From Symsagittifera roscoffensis (lineage: Eukaryota > Xenacoelomorpha > Acoela > Convolutidae): a DNA stretch of 64,000 nt. Positions 10,167 to 20,811 of the stretch are shown piece by piece. Each line of letters begins with the position of its first letter. The first letter of the stretch is position 1. A program made the position numbers and the translations under genes. Below the pieces are notes generated by a model, which did no database searches, was not told the origin of the DNA, and saw only the letters and a program-made list of their open reading frames with translations. The stretch lies in assembly GCF_963678635.1 (NCBI RefSeq), contig NC_087071.1, positions 24,380,013 through 24,444,012 on the forward strand, written 5' to 3'.

Positions 10167-10610
10167 ATGGACAATTTGCAGATTACTGAGCTTATTAACC
10201 GATGCAAGCATTTGAAACATCGATTTCGCGGCATTTTCCCGCAAACTTAGCATTGAATACAATATTGAAACGCGAAAATGCTTTCATGATAGAGACCAGT
10301 CAGGAACTCATTGGTTACTGTTTGCTCAAGCTGCTGGTGAAATCTTTTTTGCACATCCTCTTGGATGAAGCCTACACAACTATCCACATGTATACAAAAA
10401 TATGAGACGATCTATCCATGAGGGAAACCAAATAATGATGAATAAGCAAATCCAATCAGCTAACTCGGTCTTGTGCGGACTTTATTGTGTTTATGTTGCC
10501 CATCTAAATTTTCTATAGGTTTCAAGGTTAACGACCATGACATGATGCGTTTTGCTAAACAATGATGTTATAACTTTGTGATACTGATACATTTCTTTGA
10601 TGATTTATAA
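10167..10610 (+). pseudogene. Polinton adenain-like cysteine protease
   Basis: The ATG at 10167 begins M-D-N-L-Q-I-T-E-L-I-N-R-C and is soon interrupted. A second frame carries D-Q-S-G-T-H-W-L-L-F with the catalytic His codon at 10309-10311, then G-E-I-F-F-A-H-P-L-G. A third carries Q-S-A-N-S-V-L-C-G-L-Y-C-V-Y with the nucleophile Cys at 10473-10475. This His ... Cys order and the G-x-H-W and C-G-L-Y motifs define the adenovirus-protease family, which matures Polinton capsid proteins. Several frameshifts and stops; inactive. It follows the major capsid gene by 12 nt, the usual gene order. Confidence 0.82.
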
Positions 10611-10894
10611 TTAATTTTTTTTTAAAAACATGTTTTATGGTTGCTAGAACACATACCGCTGGAATTATATCGGGCTTCACAAATATTTCTCAGAAATTTC
10701 TTCTCCATTATAAATTTAACAAACACATTATTTGAATCAATCTTTAATCGACCATACCCACTCAAAGTATTATCAATGATTTTGAAAAAATTCAGCAGCT
10801 TTATCCCCATTCATTATTCGAAAAAAAAACGTTCAATGGTTACATTAGTAATTAGACCAGTTTGAGTTTGAATGGATCGAGTCTGTGATGCAAA

Positions 10895-11544
10895 TCAAAT
10901 CTGCGGCAATCGTTTTCGCAAAGAAACTCCGGCGGTGTCGAGGTTCTTTGTCGAATTGTAGTTAACAGCCACTTTCATTTTTTCCATCAGTGGTCCTGAT
11001 AGATGATATTTGCGGCACCCCATAATCAAATATTTAAAGGAGGAAAGAAGGCAAGGCACAATAAAAGATTTTAAGGTCATCTTTTTAACTGCTTCATTGC
11101 ATTCTTTTGTAACTTCGATAAGAACGTGGTAATTTGGCTGATCATTGGCAAGAGATTGGGAACAAAAATTGTTCCGATTTGAATGGAATGCAAATGCAAA
11201 ATTTGTATTAGAAGGAAAGTCAGAGACGTCGGGTTGATTGTTCAGAAATTTTTTAAAAAGTTTTACCGAAATTGTTTAAAGTATTCCAGCGATTGTTCAT
11301 ACAAATCTTCAACCATTCTGATAATTAATAAATGAAACTGTTTTTTTTTTCAATTTACTCAAGCCACTCGACCTTTTTTGTTAGAATAATCTTCTTTATC
11401 ATCGTCTCCGTTTTCACTGTTACAGATTTTTTCGGAGTAAACCGATCGTTTTGATTTGTATCGTCGTTTTTGATGTTTATCGTTTCCTGTTGTAGAAGTT
11501 GAAATCTGTTCACCGGTTGGTGCTTTGATCATTTTTTTTTTCAC
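10895..11544 (-). pseudogene. Minus-strand Polinton gene remnant, unknown function
   Basis: Two open pieces read on the minus strand. The upstream one (11544 to 11359) is charged, with A-P-T-G-E-Q-I-S and K-H-Q-K-R-R-Y-K-S-K-R-S. The downstream one (about 11250 to 10895) reads N-Y-H-V-L-I-E-V-T-K-E-C and then G-P-L-M-E-K-M-K-V-A-V-N-Y to a stop near 10895. The coherent amino-acid pattern over about 120 codons indicates past coding. I do not recognise the family. It lies in opposite orientation between the protease and polymerase genes. Confidence 0.4.
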
Positions 11545-11579
11545 TTTTGAATAATTATCAAATTCTTATTTATAATAAT

Positions 11580-12010
11580 AAATTAATCAAATTTTTTCGT
11601 CGTCAAAGTAACTGCTGGACACATTTTGAACACCTCTTCGTCAGTTTTCTTATGCAAATTTGGTGTAATATAGGCACCCGTTTTTTCAAAAGTTTTTATT
11701 TCAACTCTGACTATACGTTTTTCTCCTGAAGAAATATCACGAAAGTCATCAAAAAATTTCCTTAAGCTTCATTGGTGACTTTTAATTTGTTTGCAGTTAG
11801 AAATTTTTGAGTTTTAGTTATACATGTCAAATCTCTCTGAAAAATTCCCGTTTTTGGTCATAATTTTCAACTTTTTACCCTGGTGGCATGCATGATATCT
11901 CATTGAAGTGTAAAACTTCTGTCATTTTGTGCTAAGGGTATCATAAAAAGGCGCCAGGCTGTTTCTTTGAAGTATAGATTTTCAAAGCGTTCACATTTCT
12001 ACTTTAATTG
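11580..12010 (-). pseudogene. Minus-strand multi-exon gene remnant, unknown function
   Basis: Reading the minus strand, a candidate acceptor TTTTCAG near 12010 is followed by about 125 bp of exon in broken frames (one reads S-K-K-Q-P-G-A-F) to a donor-like CAGG/GTAAAAAG near 11885. A second acceptor TTTTTCAG near 11850 starts an exon containing Q-K-F-L-T-A-N-K-L-K-V-T. After a frame change this continues G-E-K-R-I-V-R-V-E-I-K-T-F and K-M-C-P-A-V-T-L-T-T-K-K-F-D to a TAA near 11580. The splice-like pattern and sensible terminal exon support a real, now broken gene. It may be the upstream part of the remnant at 10895-11544 or a separate gene. Family not recognised. Confidence 0.38.
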
Positions 12011-12435
12011 CAAAAGCCCTGAAAACATATTAAAATTTTACAAACGCAGATTTATGGTAATTGGCTAAATCTTAGACCACCAGCAATAAAAACTAAAAGT
12101 GGTAGGTTAAACTAAATCTACTCACTATTTTTAATCAATCTCTCATAATCAAACAAAACAAAAATTTCATTGATGGTAAATCAATTGCAAATAATTTCAA
12201 TTAATTCTCTTGAAAGAGCTTTATTATACCAAACTTATACCAGAGATTCTATCGTAGTGGTTCAACAGGAGCGGAAATCCGTCATCGAAAATCAAGTCAC
12301 TCGAACGATCTTGATCCAGGAAGCAGAGGTTTCGATGAATGAGTCACTAAAAACCACATGATGTTACCCAATTATTTGCTAGATGAAATTCGTATCCTCA
12401 TATGAAGATGAAAACAGGTTTACGAGAGTTGTTGT

Positions 12436-12835
12436 GTGACTGAATTGTATAGTGCGCCGGAGTGCACAGATATTCAAGACCCTACTTGCCTTGATCGTTC
12501 ACCGAGAAAAAAACTGTTTGACTACGACTGCCAATCGTTCCCCTTCTACGAAAATCAGGAAGGATCCATTAGAGATTTAGCAGAACGAGAATTCTACTGG
12601 AACATTGATTCAATTGAATCACCAAATTCAACAGAAAAAAAAAGATGAGGACCAGCAGACGCCCAAAACCCCAATGAAACCGGATATTTTTTCAATCACT
12701 CAACAATAGCAGCAGCACACGTCTTCTGCTTCTTCTTCCAGCAGTCAAAGTCCCACTGCACTAACCTTAGTAACTGAGACGCCACCTATCAATGCTTGGC
12801 ATGCGCCGAAAACACGCAAACTGTATTTTAGAGAT
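12436..12835 (+). pseudogene. Plus-strand ORF remnant of unknown function inside the Polinton
   Basis: An open frame at 12436-12648 reads E-C-T-D-I-Q-D-P-T-C-L-D-R-S-P-R-K-K and is acidic overall. At 12640-12650 an A-run shifts it to a frame reading Q-Q-T-P-K-T-P-M-K-P-D-I-F-S-I-T, then a Gln/Ser run (CAGCAG and CTTCTTCTTC repeats), and finally T-P-P-I-N-A-W-H-A-P-K-T-R-K-L. Another open piece (12170-12361) precedes it. The composition suggests a disordered protein. No family is recognised. Confidence 0.3.
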
Positions 12836-12839
12836 CTCT

Positions 12840-14080
12840 GAAAATTCAAAAATTTTTGTTTTCACCGAGAGGCACCAGATTGGGGGTTTATTATTTAGTG
12901 TGATAAGTTTTTTACAAGCTATTGTGGCTGAATCTTTGTTTATGTTTTGTTTCAGATTTTTTTCTAATTTAAAGTTTGCTCTGTATTTTTTTTCAGAAAT
13001 CTTTGAAAGAATAAAACTAATCAAAAAGAAATAAATTTTTAAAAGGCGGCCACGTCTAGGCGGCCACGTTTCAAAAGATATTTGGTGGTTTTTGAAAGGA
13101 CTGCAAATCCACTAAGCCAATGGTCCTCAGCAACTTGCAGTGGAAACCATCTAAAAGAAAAAGCTGAAACACTGCAAAGGACTCAACAGATACCTGAATC
13201 AGTGAACATATACGCTGAATGAATTTAAAAAAAAAAACAAAAAAAAAATTTAAAAAAATAAATTGACCTGTTTGGTTTTTTCGATTTTCAGAAGTTTGAC
13301 ATGAACAATTCCCATTATTTAGTTTTAAAAAATTTTTGATTTGAAGCTTTATCACTTCTATGACGTTCATCAATAGCTGGAAATTAAGAAAACCAGTTTT
13401 TGTATTTAGCTTGAGCAATTAATCAAAACTATCAAATTTATCAATTACAACAACATAACACACAACAATTTGCAATTTATTCAACATTTTTGATAGCAGA
13501 TTTGATCATTTTTTTTAATTCTTTGACAAAAACAAAAACCGCCTATCATTTACAGTAGCGCCTTTCATTGATCACATTGGAGTCGCTCCCTTCCATTCCT
13601 AGTCTGAGCTATTTTTACAGCTCAATTGATGATTATTTACATTCGGTGTAAGGCTTTCATTTCACTCTTCTGGGCTTAGGTCTACTCGGGTGAGGTCTTT
13701 TTGAATTGAGTGCCGATGAGTTGCTTGAAGCCATAAAACTTGTCTAGGAACTTTTTTGTTAAATCAGAAAATTTTGTTGATGTATGAGACTGTTTATAGG
13801 TTTATAAAATGAGCTGAAGTTGTTTTCTTTGACGTATCTGTGTGCCATTTTTTGGTGCACCCTCTCGAATTCATTAATCTAAGCTCCAACTTAGGAAACC
13901 ACTCCTAAATTGGCAATTAAGCAAATGAAAGAAAAAGTGTGAAAATCTAAACAGATTTAATCGCAGTCGTAAGACAAACGGGAAATCACTTAAACTCTTT
14001 TGAATTGTAAAACAGTGTCTGTTTTATTTGAACATAGCTCTCCGAAATATGAAATTTCTCATCAAACAACCTCGCAATTT
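12840..14080. other. Polinton interior without a supported gene
   Basis: AT-rich DNA with long open frames that look fortuitous (mostly Lys, Phe, Ile and Asn). It holds a tandem pair of AGGCGGCCACGT at 13044-13055 and 13058-13069, the only GC-rich spot here. A 115-codon minus-strand frame (13418 to 13071) has no recognisable motif. A 24-codon basic minus-strand frame lies at 13734-13662. Decayed exons cannot be excluded. Confidence 0.4.
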
Positions 14081-14151
14081 CTACAAAAGTCGTACCCTGT
14101 AATCTCCGCCAAAAAAAACTGAGCGACCGGCGAAGCCTCAAAAAACATCTA

Positions 14152-15080
14152 ATGGCTGTTCACAAGATTGACTACATCTGTGGTCAGTGTGATCTAGAAG
14201 ATAAGTCACTTCTTGTTATTTGGGATCATGTGTTGGAGCGTCACAAAACAATCGATGAATCGGAAGAAAGAAGAATTTGTCTCTATGACACGAATGTGTT
14301 TCAAATTGATCGCGCATATGCTGCGCATATGCGAAACGAACACGGTCTGGCAGCATGGGATGTGAGTCGAGAAATTTTCACTTCTATACAGCCTGAGACA
14401 GCTTTTGATGGAGCAGTCAGGACATACGATATAGTGCCGGAAACGGAAAAGGTCCTACTAGCGCTATTCGTGACGAAGAGAGACGATATTGAAGAACTGA
14501 TACATCAAAATACTATGTATGAGCCTCAGAAAGCTCAATTGTCGGCAGAAGTAACTCTTGGAAAAGAAAAAGCCGATGGCACAGAAGAAGTAAAAACCAT
14601 CTTCGCCAATTGCAGAATGCTTGCTGTAGACGTTCAAGGATGGACCCAGGACCAATTCTATGATTGCGTGGACCAAATATTGTCTACTGTCCATCAATAT
14701 GCGTCTCATGGTAGCGGCTGGAGAATCCGCAGGATTGATAAGATTGTCCTAAAAATGGTGAAGTCTGCACCGATCAGGGGTTCATCGTACTTAACACTAG
14801 CAGCCGATCTTCTGAAACACAAACGCTTCTTGTTGAATATTCGCTATTATGAAGACGATAGATGCTTTGAGTACTGCTTCGTTGCTGAGTATCATCGGCA
14901 GAATAATATCCCGCTTACTCTTCGTACGATGCAGTGTAAAGAAGAGGAGAAAGCGAGCTTCTATGATTATCGCAGAAACTCAAGAGCGCACGAGCCAACT
15001 GGTGATTTTGTCTACCCAATGGGACTACCGGCTATTGGACGCTTTGAAATTCTAAATGAAGTGCAAGTGAATGTCTTCAG
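14152..15080 (+). CDS. PolB first coding exon (open part)
   Basis: The longest intact piece of the polymerase. It is open from upstream of the ATG at 14152: in the same frame 14090-14151 reads V-V-P-C-N-L and K-K-H-L, then M-A-V-H, a C2H2 finger that lacks its second Cys. A second finger (C-G-Q-C ... H-V-L-E-R-H) and a third, incomplete one (C-L-Y-D ... H-M-R-N-E-H) follow. The true start is therefore probably upstream, perhaps in another exon, and the ATG at 14152 lies inside the first finger. The exon ends in TTCAG followed by GTTAGT; reading on gives a stop at 15114 after a poly-T run. Confidence 0.75.
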
Positions 15081-15236
15081 GTTAGTTGCAGTTTTAATTA
15101 TTTTTTTTTTCTAATTGGTGTGAAACTGTATCTAAGCACATAAGAACAAATTGTTGACTGCACATTCGTTGAAGAATTATTATGATGATGACAATAAAAA
15201 ATTAGTATAAAAATATCAATCAAAATTTTTCTCTAG
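15081..15236 (+). other. Intron 1 of PolB
   Basis: Donor CAG/GTTAGT at 15081 and acceptor TTTTTCTCTAG ending at 15236 frame a 156-nt AT-rich intron. Joining across it keeps the frame, giving F-R then C-N-E-N-I-L-L-T. Splice sites are judged by consensus only. Confidence 0.6.
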
Positions 15237-17606
15237 GTGCAATGAAAATATTCTTCTTACCTTGAGAGTGTAAAAATATCAGTCTAAATTTGTTGTGGAT
15301 TTGCGGCTTCTAAACGATATGGGCACGCACCACTACGTCGTGATAAAAGACCTGAACAAGTTATTGTGCAAAATGAAAAAAGAAAACTAGGCAAAGAGCA
15401 GTGTAGGCTTCAAAAACATCGGTGCCCGAATCTATAGACCTTTCGCGGTTTACTTTGATTTGGAGTCTGTGCTGGAAGAGGTGGAGACAGTGAGAAATAA
15501 TCCTACCTGCTCGAGTACAACCGTAAATGAAAAACATAACCCATCAAATTTTGCCTTGTAGTCGTGGAAGCTGGAAACCCGAAACCGGCATTTTTTTCAG
15601 TTTATCGAGGAGTAGACGCGATGACTAAATTCGTTCGCGCGTGATTTTCATAATAAAAAACGACGATACACGAATTACCTCGGAAGCACCACTATTCTTG
15701 AAGACAGTGACAAATGCTGGATTTGCGAAAAGGAATTCTCCGAAACTAACGCGAAAGTATTGGACCAAAATCATTTCGATGGATCATTCCTTGGATGGGC
15801 TCACAACAGATGCAAATTCCTGAGACGTACCATACAGTTCACCCCTGCATTTGCACCATGTACTGAAAGGTCTGCAAGATACCAATACTAGAAACACTTT
15901 TTCGGTCATTCCACTCAATGACGAAAAATTTATTTCACTTACATGTGGATTTCACACGATTAGATCGTACACTAACGAAAAAGGAAATGTCCGTAATGTC
16001 TACAAAGAAATCCGTTTTGTAGACAGTTGTAAGTTTATGAACATCTCACTAGATGAGCTGGCTCGGAATCTACCCGTGGAAAAGTTCATATATCTCAATA
16101 ACCACTTTGCTAGCCGACCGCAAGAAGATTAAGCATTGATTCGACAAAAAGGTTACTTCCCCTACTCGTACCATGCAAGATACACAGAAGATGGACTACC
16201 TGCACGGGACAAGTGGACCAACACGCTGCAAGGAGGTGCTCTTAGTGTCAGTGAAAAAGAATACCAACATGCATGGTCAGTGTACACTCGTTTCGGTTGT
16301 CAGACTTTGAGCGAATACAGCGATTTGTATCTAACGACTGATACCTTGATTCTTGCATGCGTTTTTGAAGAGTTTAGACGAGTGTGTTATGAAACATATA
16401 AGATAGGTTGTGCTCAACATTTCACGGTTAGCAATCTTTCAGGGGATGCATTTTTGCCAACATGCAAGGCTGACCTCCATTTACTCACTTGGATATGGTA
16501 GAAAACCTGATCAGGGGGGCATGGCCAGTGTGTTTGAAAAAAGACTTCTTTCTGCCAACATTAAATTTACAACCCTAAACAGCCTAGCACTTTTCTCTTC
16601 ATGGTAGACGCGAACAATTTATATTGCGGAATTATGGAGAAATTTCCTCTTCCACCTAATTCGTTTGAGTTTAATGACTAAGTAACCATAGCAGAAATTC
16701 TCAACACGAGCAGAAAATCCAAAAATGGATACATTTTGGACGTTGATCTTTTATATCCCGATCATTTGCAGGATGCACATTCGGATTACCCACTCGCCCC
16801 AACAAAAGAAGTTGTGTCCAAAATGTGGCTCAGTGAGCTTCAATTGGACATGTTGAAAAAAATGAGCCTTTCGGATAAAGTGGGCTTTACGCCAAAGCTC
16901 ATACAAAACTTATTTCCAATGAAAAACTATACTGTACACTACCTAACACTTCGGCTCTATGTCAAACTTGGTTTGAAAATTGAAAAAGTAAATCGAGTAC
17001 TGCAGTTTACACAAGAAACATTTTTTACACCATATGTTCAGTTGAACACTGAGCTCCGAAAAAAGCTACTATCAAGTTTGAACAAGATTTCTGCAGGCAA
17101 ATTATAAATAGTGCATTTGGAAAATTCTGCGAATCAAAAAGGAATCGAAACATTGTAGATAATGCCGAAGAACTGCATTATTTATCAAGGAAAAAAAGAT
17201 TTAGCAGTGTAAAAATCATTGACTAACACTTGGTATCTGTAACCTCGAAACCTGTGAACATTAAATGGGATAAGCCAACAATTGTTGGTGCAACGAAACT
17301 AGATTTGGCAAAATTGTACATGTTCCAGTTCCATTACAACATAATCCAGAACAATTTCGACGCAACTCTTTTATATTCGGACACTGATTCGTTCCTGTAT
17401 GAAATCCGCAGCAAAGATCTCCACAATGAAATTGAGAAAACCATGAAATGCGAAATCATTTTGACTTTTCAAATCTAAGGCCACCCACCCTCTCTACACC
17501 AACGAGAATTTGCGGGTTACCCTCAAATTGAAGGACGAGTTTGCTGGAGAGATTATACAGGAGTACGTCGGACTTAAGCCCAAACTTTACAGCATTATTT
17601 CTTCCA

Positions 17607-17771
17607 GTAATTTTATTTTTTTATCTTTTAGTTTCCATACCATTTTAGAAAAAGGCAACAAAAACAAATCATAAGATTATGTAGTGAGGGGTGGGGTGGA
17701 AGGGAGGTATTTATGTGGAAAACGGAAAAAAAATTGTTTGTATTTTTGTATCGATTGTATTTTTGTTTTAG
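17607..17771 (+). other. Intron 2 of PolB
   Basis: Donor CCA/GTAATT at 17607 follows L-K-P-K-L-Y-S-I. A T-rich acceptor TTTTGTTTTAG ending at 17771 precedes D-K-R-S-A-K-G-V-S-K. The length is 165 nt. The donor is weaker than consensus. Confidence 0.5.
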
Positions 17772-18042
17772 CCATTGATAAGAGAAGCGCCAAGGGTGTT
17801 TCTAAATATACGAAAAGGGAGCTAACCCATAATAAATACAAAAATTTTGACTTACTGTTCGCTGGTCCGGTCAAAAAATGTGCGGATAAATTCCTGTAAT
17901 CACAATTTACAAACCATATTAACGAACAAAATTTCCCTGAGCGCATTTGACAATAAGCGCTATATACATGCAGACAGAGTAACTACTAGTCCTTTCGGAC
18001 ATGAAAGTTTGCACAGGATTTGTTCATAAGAGAAATTGGGCG

Positions 18043-18397
18043 CACCATGGACTGGGGTGAATACGACGTAGACGTGGTCCCCACTCCCGCCCATAACGGA
18101 GGGAGGATTTGGCTGAAGCTATAGAAGCGCAGGGGGGATATAACGTGGATCAATCAACCCACATACACTGTTCGAGAAGAGCTAGAACAGGATTTGGTAG
18201 ATTTCGACTATCTAAGTGGGCAAAGTGAGTCAGAACCAGCAGCGTACGACTGCCCCTATTTGATTATTGAGGCTCGAGAAGAAAACGAGCCGAAAGAAAT
18301 TAGACCACCTAAACGGCGGTGCTTAAATCGACGTGCTATTATATTAGACGATTCTGACTATGTTCTGATTATAAATGTAAATGATAGTACTTTATAG
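18043..18397 (+). pseudogene. Small terminal Polinton ORF with basic nuclear-localisation-like motif
   Basis: The ATG at 18043 opens M-D-W-G-E-Y-D-V-D-V-V-P-T-P. Frame changes near 18100 and 18145 lead to T-W-I-N-Q-P-T-Y-T-V-R-E-E-L-E and the open stretch to 18397 with S-G-Q-S-E-S-E-P, then P-P-K-R-R-C-L-N-R-R and I-I-L-D-D-S-D. The protein is acidic apart from the P-P-K-R-R cluster. It sits between the polymerase and the right TIR, a position where many Polintons carry a short lineage-specific ORF. Function unknown. Confidence 0.45.
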
Positions 18398-18605
18398 TAC
18401 TTTTCATTCAGGAAATAAAGCTTTTCAAAATTGTTCTTTTGATCGGAAAGTAAAATAATCAATTCTAACCGCGAGGGGGTATTCAAAACAACAAAATAAA
18501 TTTACCAATATCACAGCATTTAATTTAATTCCACACGTGGTGATAAAGATTACAAAATAATCCACAATATAACGCGCGCAGTAAAATTTGAATTATCAAA
18601 GTCAC

Positions 18606-18800
18606 AGGGAAAAAATGCACCAACCAAAACTTAAATCCATTCCCGTTTCCATAAAGTGGCAGAAAAATTCCCAATTTTAACCCCCACTCAAATAATGTGT
18701 GCCCGAAAAAGTAGGAGTTTTAACCCCTTTGGGGTTCAAAAATGGTCAGTGCAACGACACACCGAAAAAAGGGGGGTTAAAAGTGGTCATTTTCCTAGCC
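18606..18800 (-). repeat. Right terminal inverted repeat of the Polinton
   Basis: Reverse complement matches 3506-3656 with scattered substitutions plus an extra 45-bp block near the tip. The tip reads GGTCATTTTCCTAGC on the plus strand. No clean 6-bp target duplication is visible next to either tip. Confidence 0.88.
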
Positions 18801-18805
18801 ACGTG

Positions 18806-18831
18806 AAAAGTTTGAAAAAGTTGTCTCTGTG
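18806..18831 (+). repeat. 26-bp direct repeat, right copy, outside the Polinton TIR
   Basis: Exact same-strand copy of the string at 3465-3490, starting 5 bp after the right terminal inverted repeat. See the left copy. Confidence 0.8.
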
Positions 18832-20395
18832 TCGAGAGAAACTGGTCTTCAATTTCAGACTGAAGTATGTAGGAAATTAAACTGGAATAAGAGGCTGTCA
18901 TTTCAATTTTTTTTAACAAGAATTTCACTACTATTTTAGCTTTCAATTGGCATCCTGTTTCTTTGTTCGCCATTTTCAATAGCTTTTTCTGGGTGAAAAA
19001 GACTAGAAAGTTTCAAATCAAAATATTGAAAAAATATTGAGTTTTTCCGATATCGGGCCGGATAATTCTGTGTTTTTTTTCCCAGCAGCCGGCCATATTT
19101 GCTTACTCTGCGAACCTAAAATGCATAGTATTTTAATTAAGTCAGTGCTTGTCTTTAGATTAGACAATTTTCAATAAAGTGTTGTCTCATTTAGAGTTTT
19201 AATTATTGTTTAACAACCCTCAAACTAAAAAACACGAGAAAAATTGCGACTAATGAATGCAAATTCAAGACAGCGAAAAAAGTGAGCACATAAACAAAAC
19301 TGGCGAAAAAACTTGTCCTAAATTCCCGCTGAAATCATCATCCGAGCAGTGTTTAGTAAACTTCATTTGAGTTTTTGCAGATACTAGGAACACGTTTTTT
19401 TTACTTCACAGATTTTCAAATCAGAAAATGATCTTAGAATTTACAAAAGCAAACTCTTGTCATAGAAAACGGGTTCCAAAAAAAATCACAAAAATTGGTT
19501 CATTTTTTGGCAAAATTTTACTAACTGTGTTCTGCTCTCGCTCTTTTTGTCGAACGCAGGAAACCGATATAGCGCAGTTGAGAGATTAGTTGAATGGAAC
19601 TTCTCTGGTTTGTCTATGACAATTCAGTGGACGGCATTTTTCTTGTACTTTTAAAACCTTATTTACTTCTTATCTTCTCAGGTATCTGCAAACCTCCTTC
19701 TTGACATTTTCCGCTGCTGTTTCCTGAATTGAAGTTTTGATGCTGTGTTCAGTGTCTCCCAGCCAACTAATTAATCTATAGGTTTTCCATAATGATCAAA
19801 CCGTTCGAAAACATTTACCTGCTTTTCGAAAAATTACCAGCCAAGTTGATAGTGAATAATATAGCCCACATTGTCTTCCAAAGTTTTTGTTTACTTTGTT
19901 TCGAATATACTACTAGTCGATAATTTTAAACACGGTTGTCTCACGTATTTAAATGCATTACGAGGCCAAACGATGCACTGCATAGGCGCACAATTTTGTG
20001 TCTGTCTGTTCCTGGATTCCAGAGACAAGTCTTTAAACATGTTTAAATTTTGTCGGAATGATCCAAGGAAAGTAACGAACAAAAGAAGAACAAAGGGAGC
20101 GTCCTTGTTGCGGAATCCACTTACAATGCACAAATGCACAGTTTCGCTTCGCGAAACTTATTTAGGTCGCTGCCTTTTTTATTTTGCATTTGTTTTTTGC
20201 TTTTTCTCTTTTTTAATTAACCATGCATCAATTTTAGAATGACTTGACTGATACCTGGTGCTTTTTCTATTGTATTTTCTAGCTTTACAATCTGTTTTTA
20301 TTGAATTTTTTTTGGAACTGATCATAGAACTCACTGGCCTACATAAATTTGTAGTTTTTTTTGCTTTTGTAGGTAATTGACCACACACAAATTTC
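18832..20395. other. Spacer between Polinton and LTR element
   Basis: No gene supported. The only structure is the dispersed repeat at 19956-20135. A 123-codon frame at 19871-20242 spans that repeat and is probably fortuitous. Confidence 0.55.
19956..20135. repeat. Dispersed 180-bp repeat, copy 1
   Basis: Begins CATTACGAGGCCAAA and ends TTACAATGCACAAA. A copy about 85-90 percent identical lies at 41545-41725 inside the satellite. It includes a conserved middle with GATTCCAGAGACAAGTCTTT and GTCCTTGTTGCGGAATCC. It belongs to an unidentified interspersed family (LTR piece, SINE or MITE). Confidence 0.8.
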
Positions 20396-20399
20396 ATAC
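20396..20399 (+). repeat. Target-site duplication ATAC, left
   Basis: ATAC immediately before the 5' LTR equals ATAC immediately after the 3' LTR. A 4-bp duplication is usual for this integrase family. Confidence 0.85.
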
Positions 20400-20809
20400 T
20401 GGAACCTGATCTAAACTACATTTTATGATTGGATAAATTAGATATTTTACCAATGTAAAGTATTTAATATTAACCAATCATGATCCATCTGACTAACAAT
20501 CCACTTATTTGTAAGTGCTGAAATTACTTGTCATTTCAGCACCAGAGAGATTTGAATTTAACTTAGAAGTTAGTTGAACTCTCCCGAGTACTTCAGCAGC
20601 CGCAATAAACCAGTATACCCTATATCTATTGAGCCTAGCAGAGACTAGTTAAACAACCTGAGACTAGATAGTATAAGAGTAAGATTAGGATCGGTATTAG
20701 ACTAAGAAGTTGCACGAATCTATCCGGCCGAAAATAAGATAGCGTGACGAGCAGACGGTGTACCCTATCCGAAATTACTCTATGAGTTATACACTTCGGT
20801 CATAACTCA
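20400..20809 (+). repeat. 5' long terminal repeat
   Basis: 410 bp, TG...CA ends. It contains AATAAA at 20604-20609, a TATA-like GTATAAGAG near 20670, and GTAAGT near 20510. Compared with the 3' LTR I see three substitutions, in ATCATGATCC, CTTGTCATTTC and CCCTATATC. Confidence 0.95.
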
Positions 20810-20811
20810 TC

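Larger units (their letters stand above)
14080..18029 (+). pseudogene. Polinton protein-primed DNA polymerase B
   Basis: Family B polymerase that replicates the element. Order of parts: C2H2-like fingers (about 14095-14340); an N-terminal domain to the donor at 15080; an exonuclease motif Y-F-D-L-E-S with Asp at 15457 and Glu at 15463; a zinc-binding C-W-I-C ... D-Q-N-H ... A-H-N-R-C block (15715-15815); a thumb/TPR-like region (15851-16501, one in-frame TAA at 16130-16132); polymerase motif A as V-D-A-N-N-L-Y near 16604; motif B N-S-A-F-G-K-F near 17112; motif C Y-S-D-T-D-S-F near 17373-17393; and a C-terminal D-K-R-Y-I-H-A-D block near 17955. The coding extent of about 1200 residues is normal for the family. 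Two introns seem present (15081-15236, 17607-17771). At least six frame changes or stops make it inactive. Confidence 0.9.
3506..18800 (+). mobile_element. Maverick/Polinton, full length, degenerate
   Basis: About 15.3 kb bounded by terminal inverted repeats that begin GCTAGGAAAATGACC. It contains remnants of the defining Polinton set: protein-primed DNA polymerase B, retroviral-like integrase, FtsK/HerA-type packaging ATPase, adenain-like cysteine protease, major and minor capsid proteins, plus small accessory ORFs. Most of the recognised genes are on the plus strand; at least two further gene remnants are on the minus strand. Nearly every gene has frameshifts or stops, so the copy is dead, while two small ORFs remain open. 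Length and gene content match known animal Polintons (15-20 kb). The fine identity of some small ORFs is inference. Confidence 0.93.

Noticed and set aside
13662-13734. 24-codon basic minus-strand frame
   Set aside because: Too short and isolated; no splice partner or homologue could be argued.
18746-18979. 77-codon minus-strand ORF over the right TIR
   Set aside because: It starts in the TIR and runs into unrelated flank, so it cannot be a conserved gene.
19871-20242. 123-codon plus-strand ORF in the spacer
   Set aside because: It crosses the boundaries of the 180-bp dispersed repeat and has no family features.
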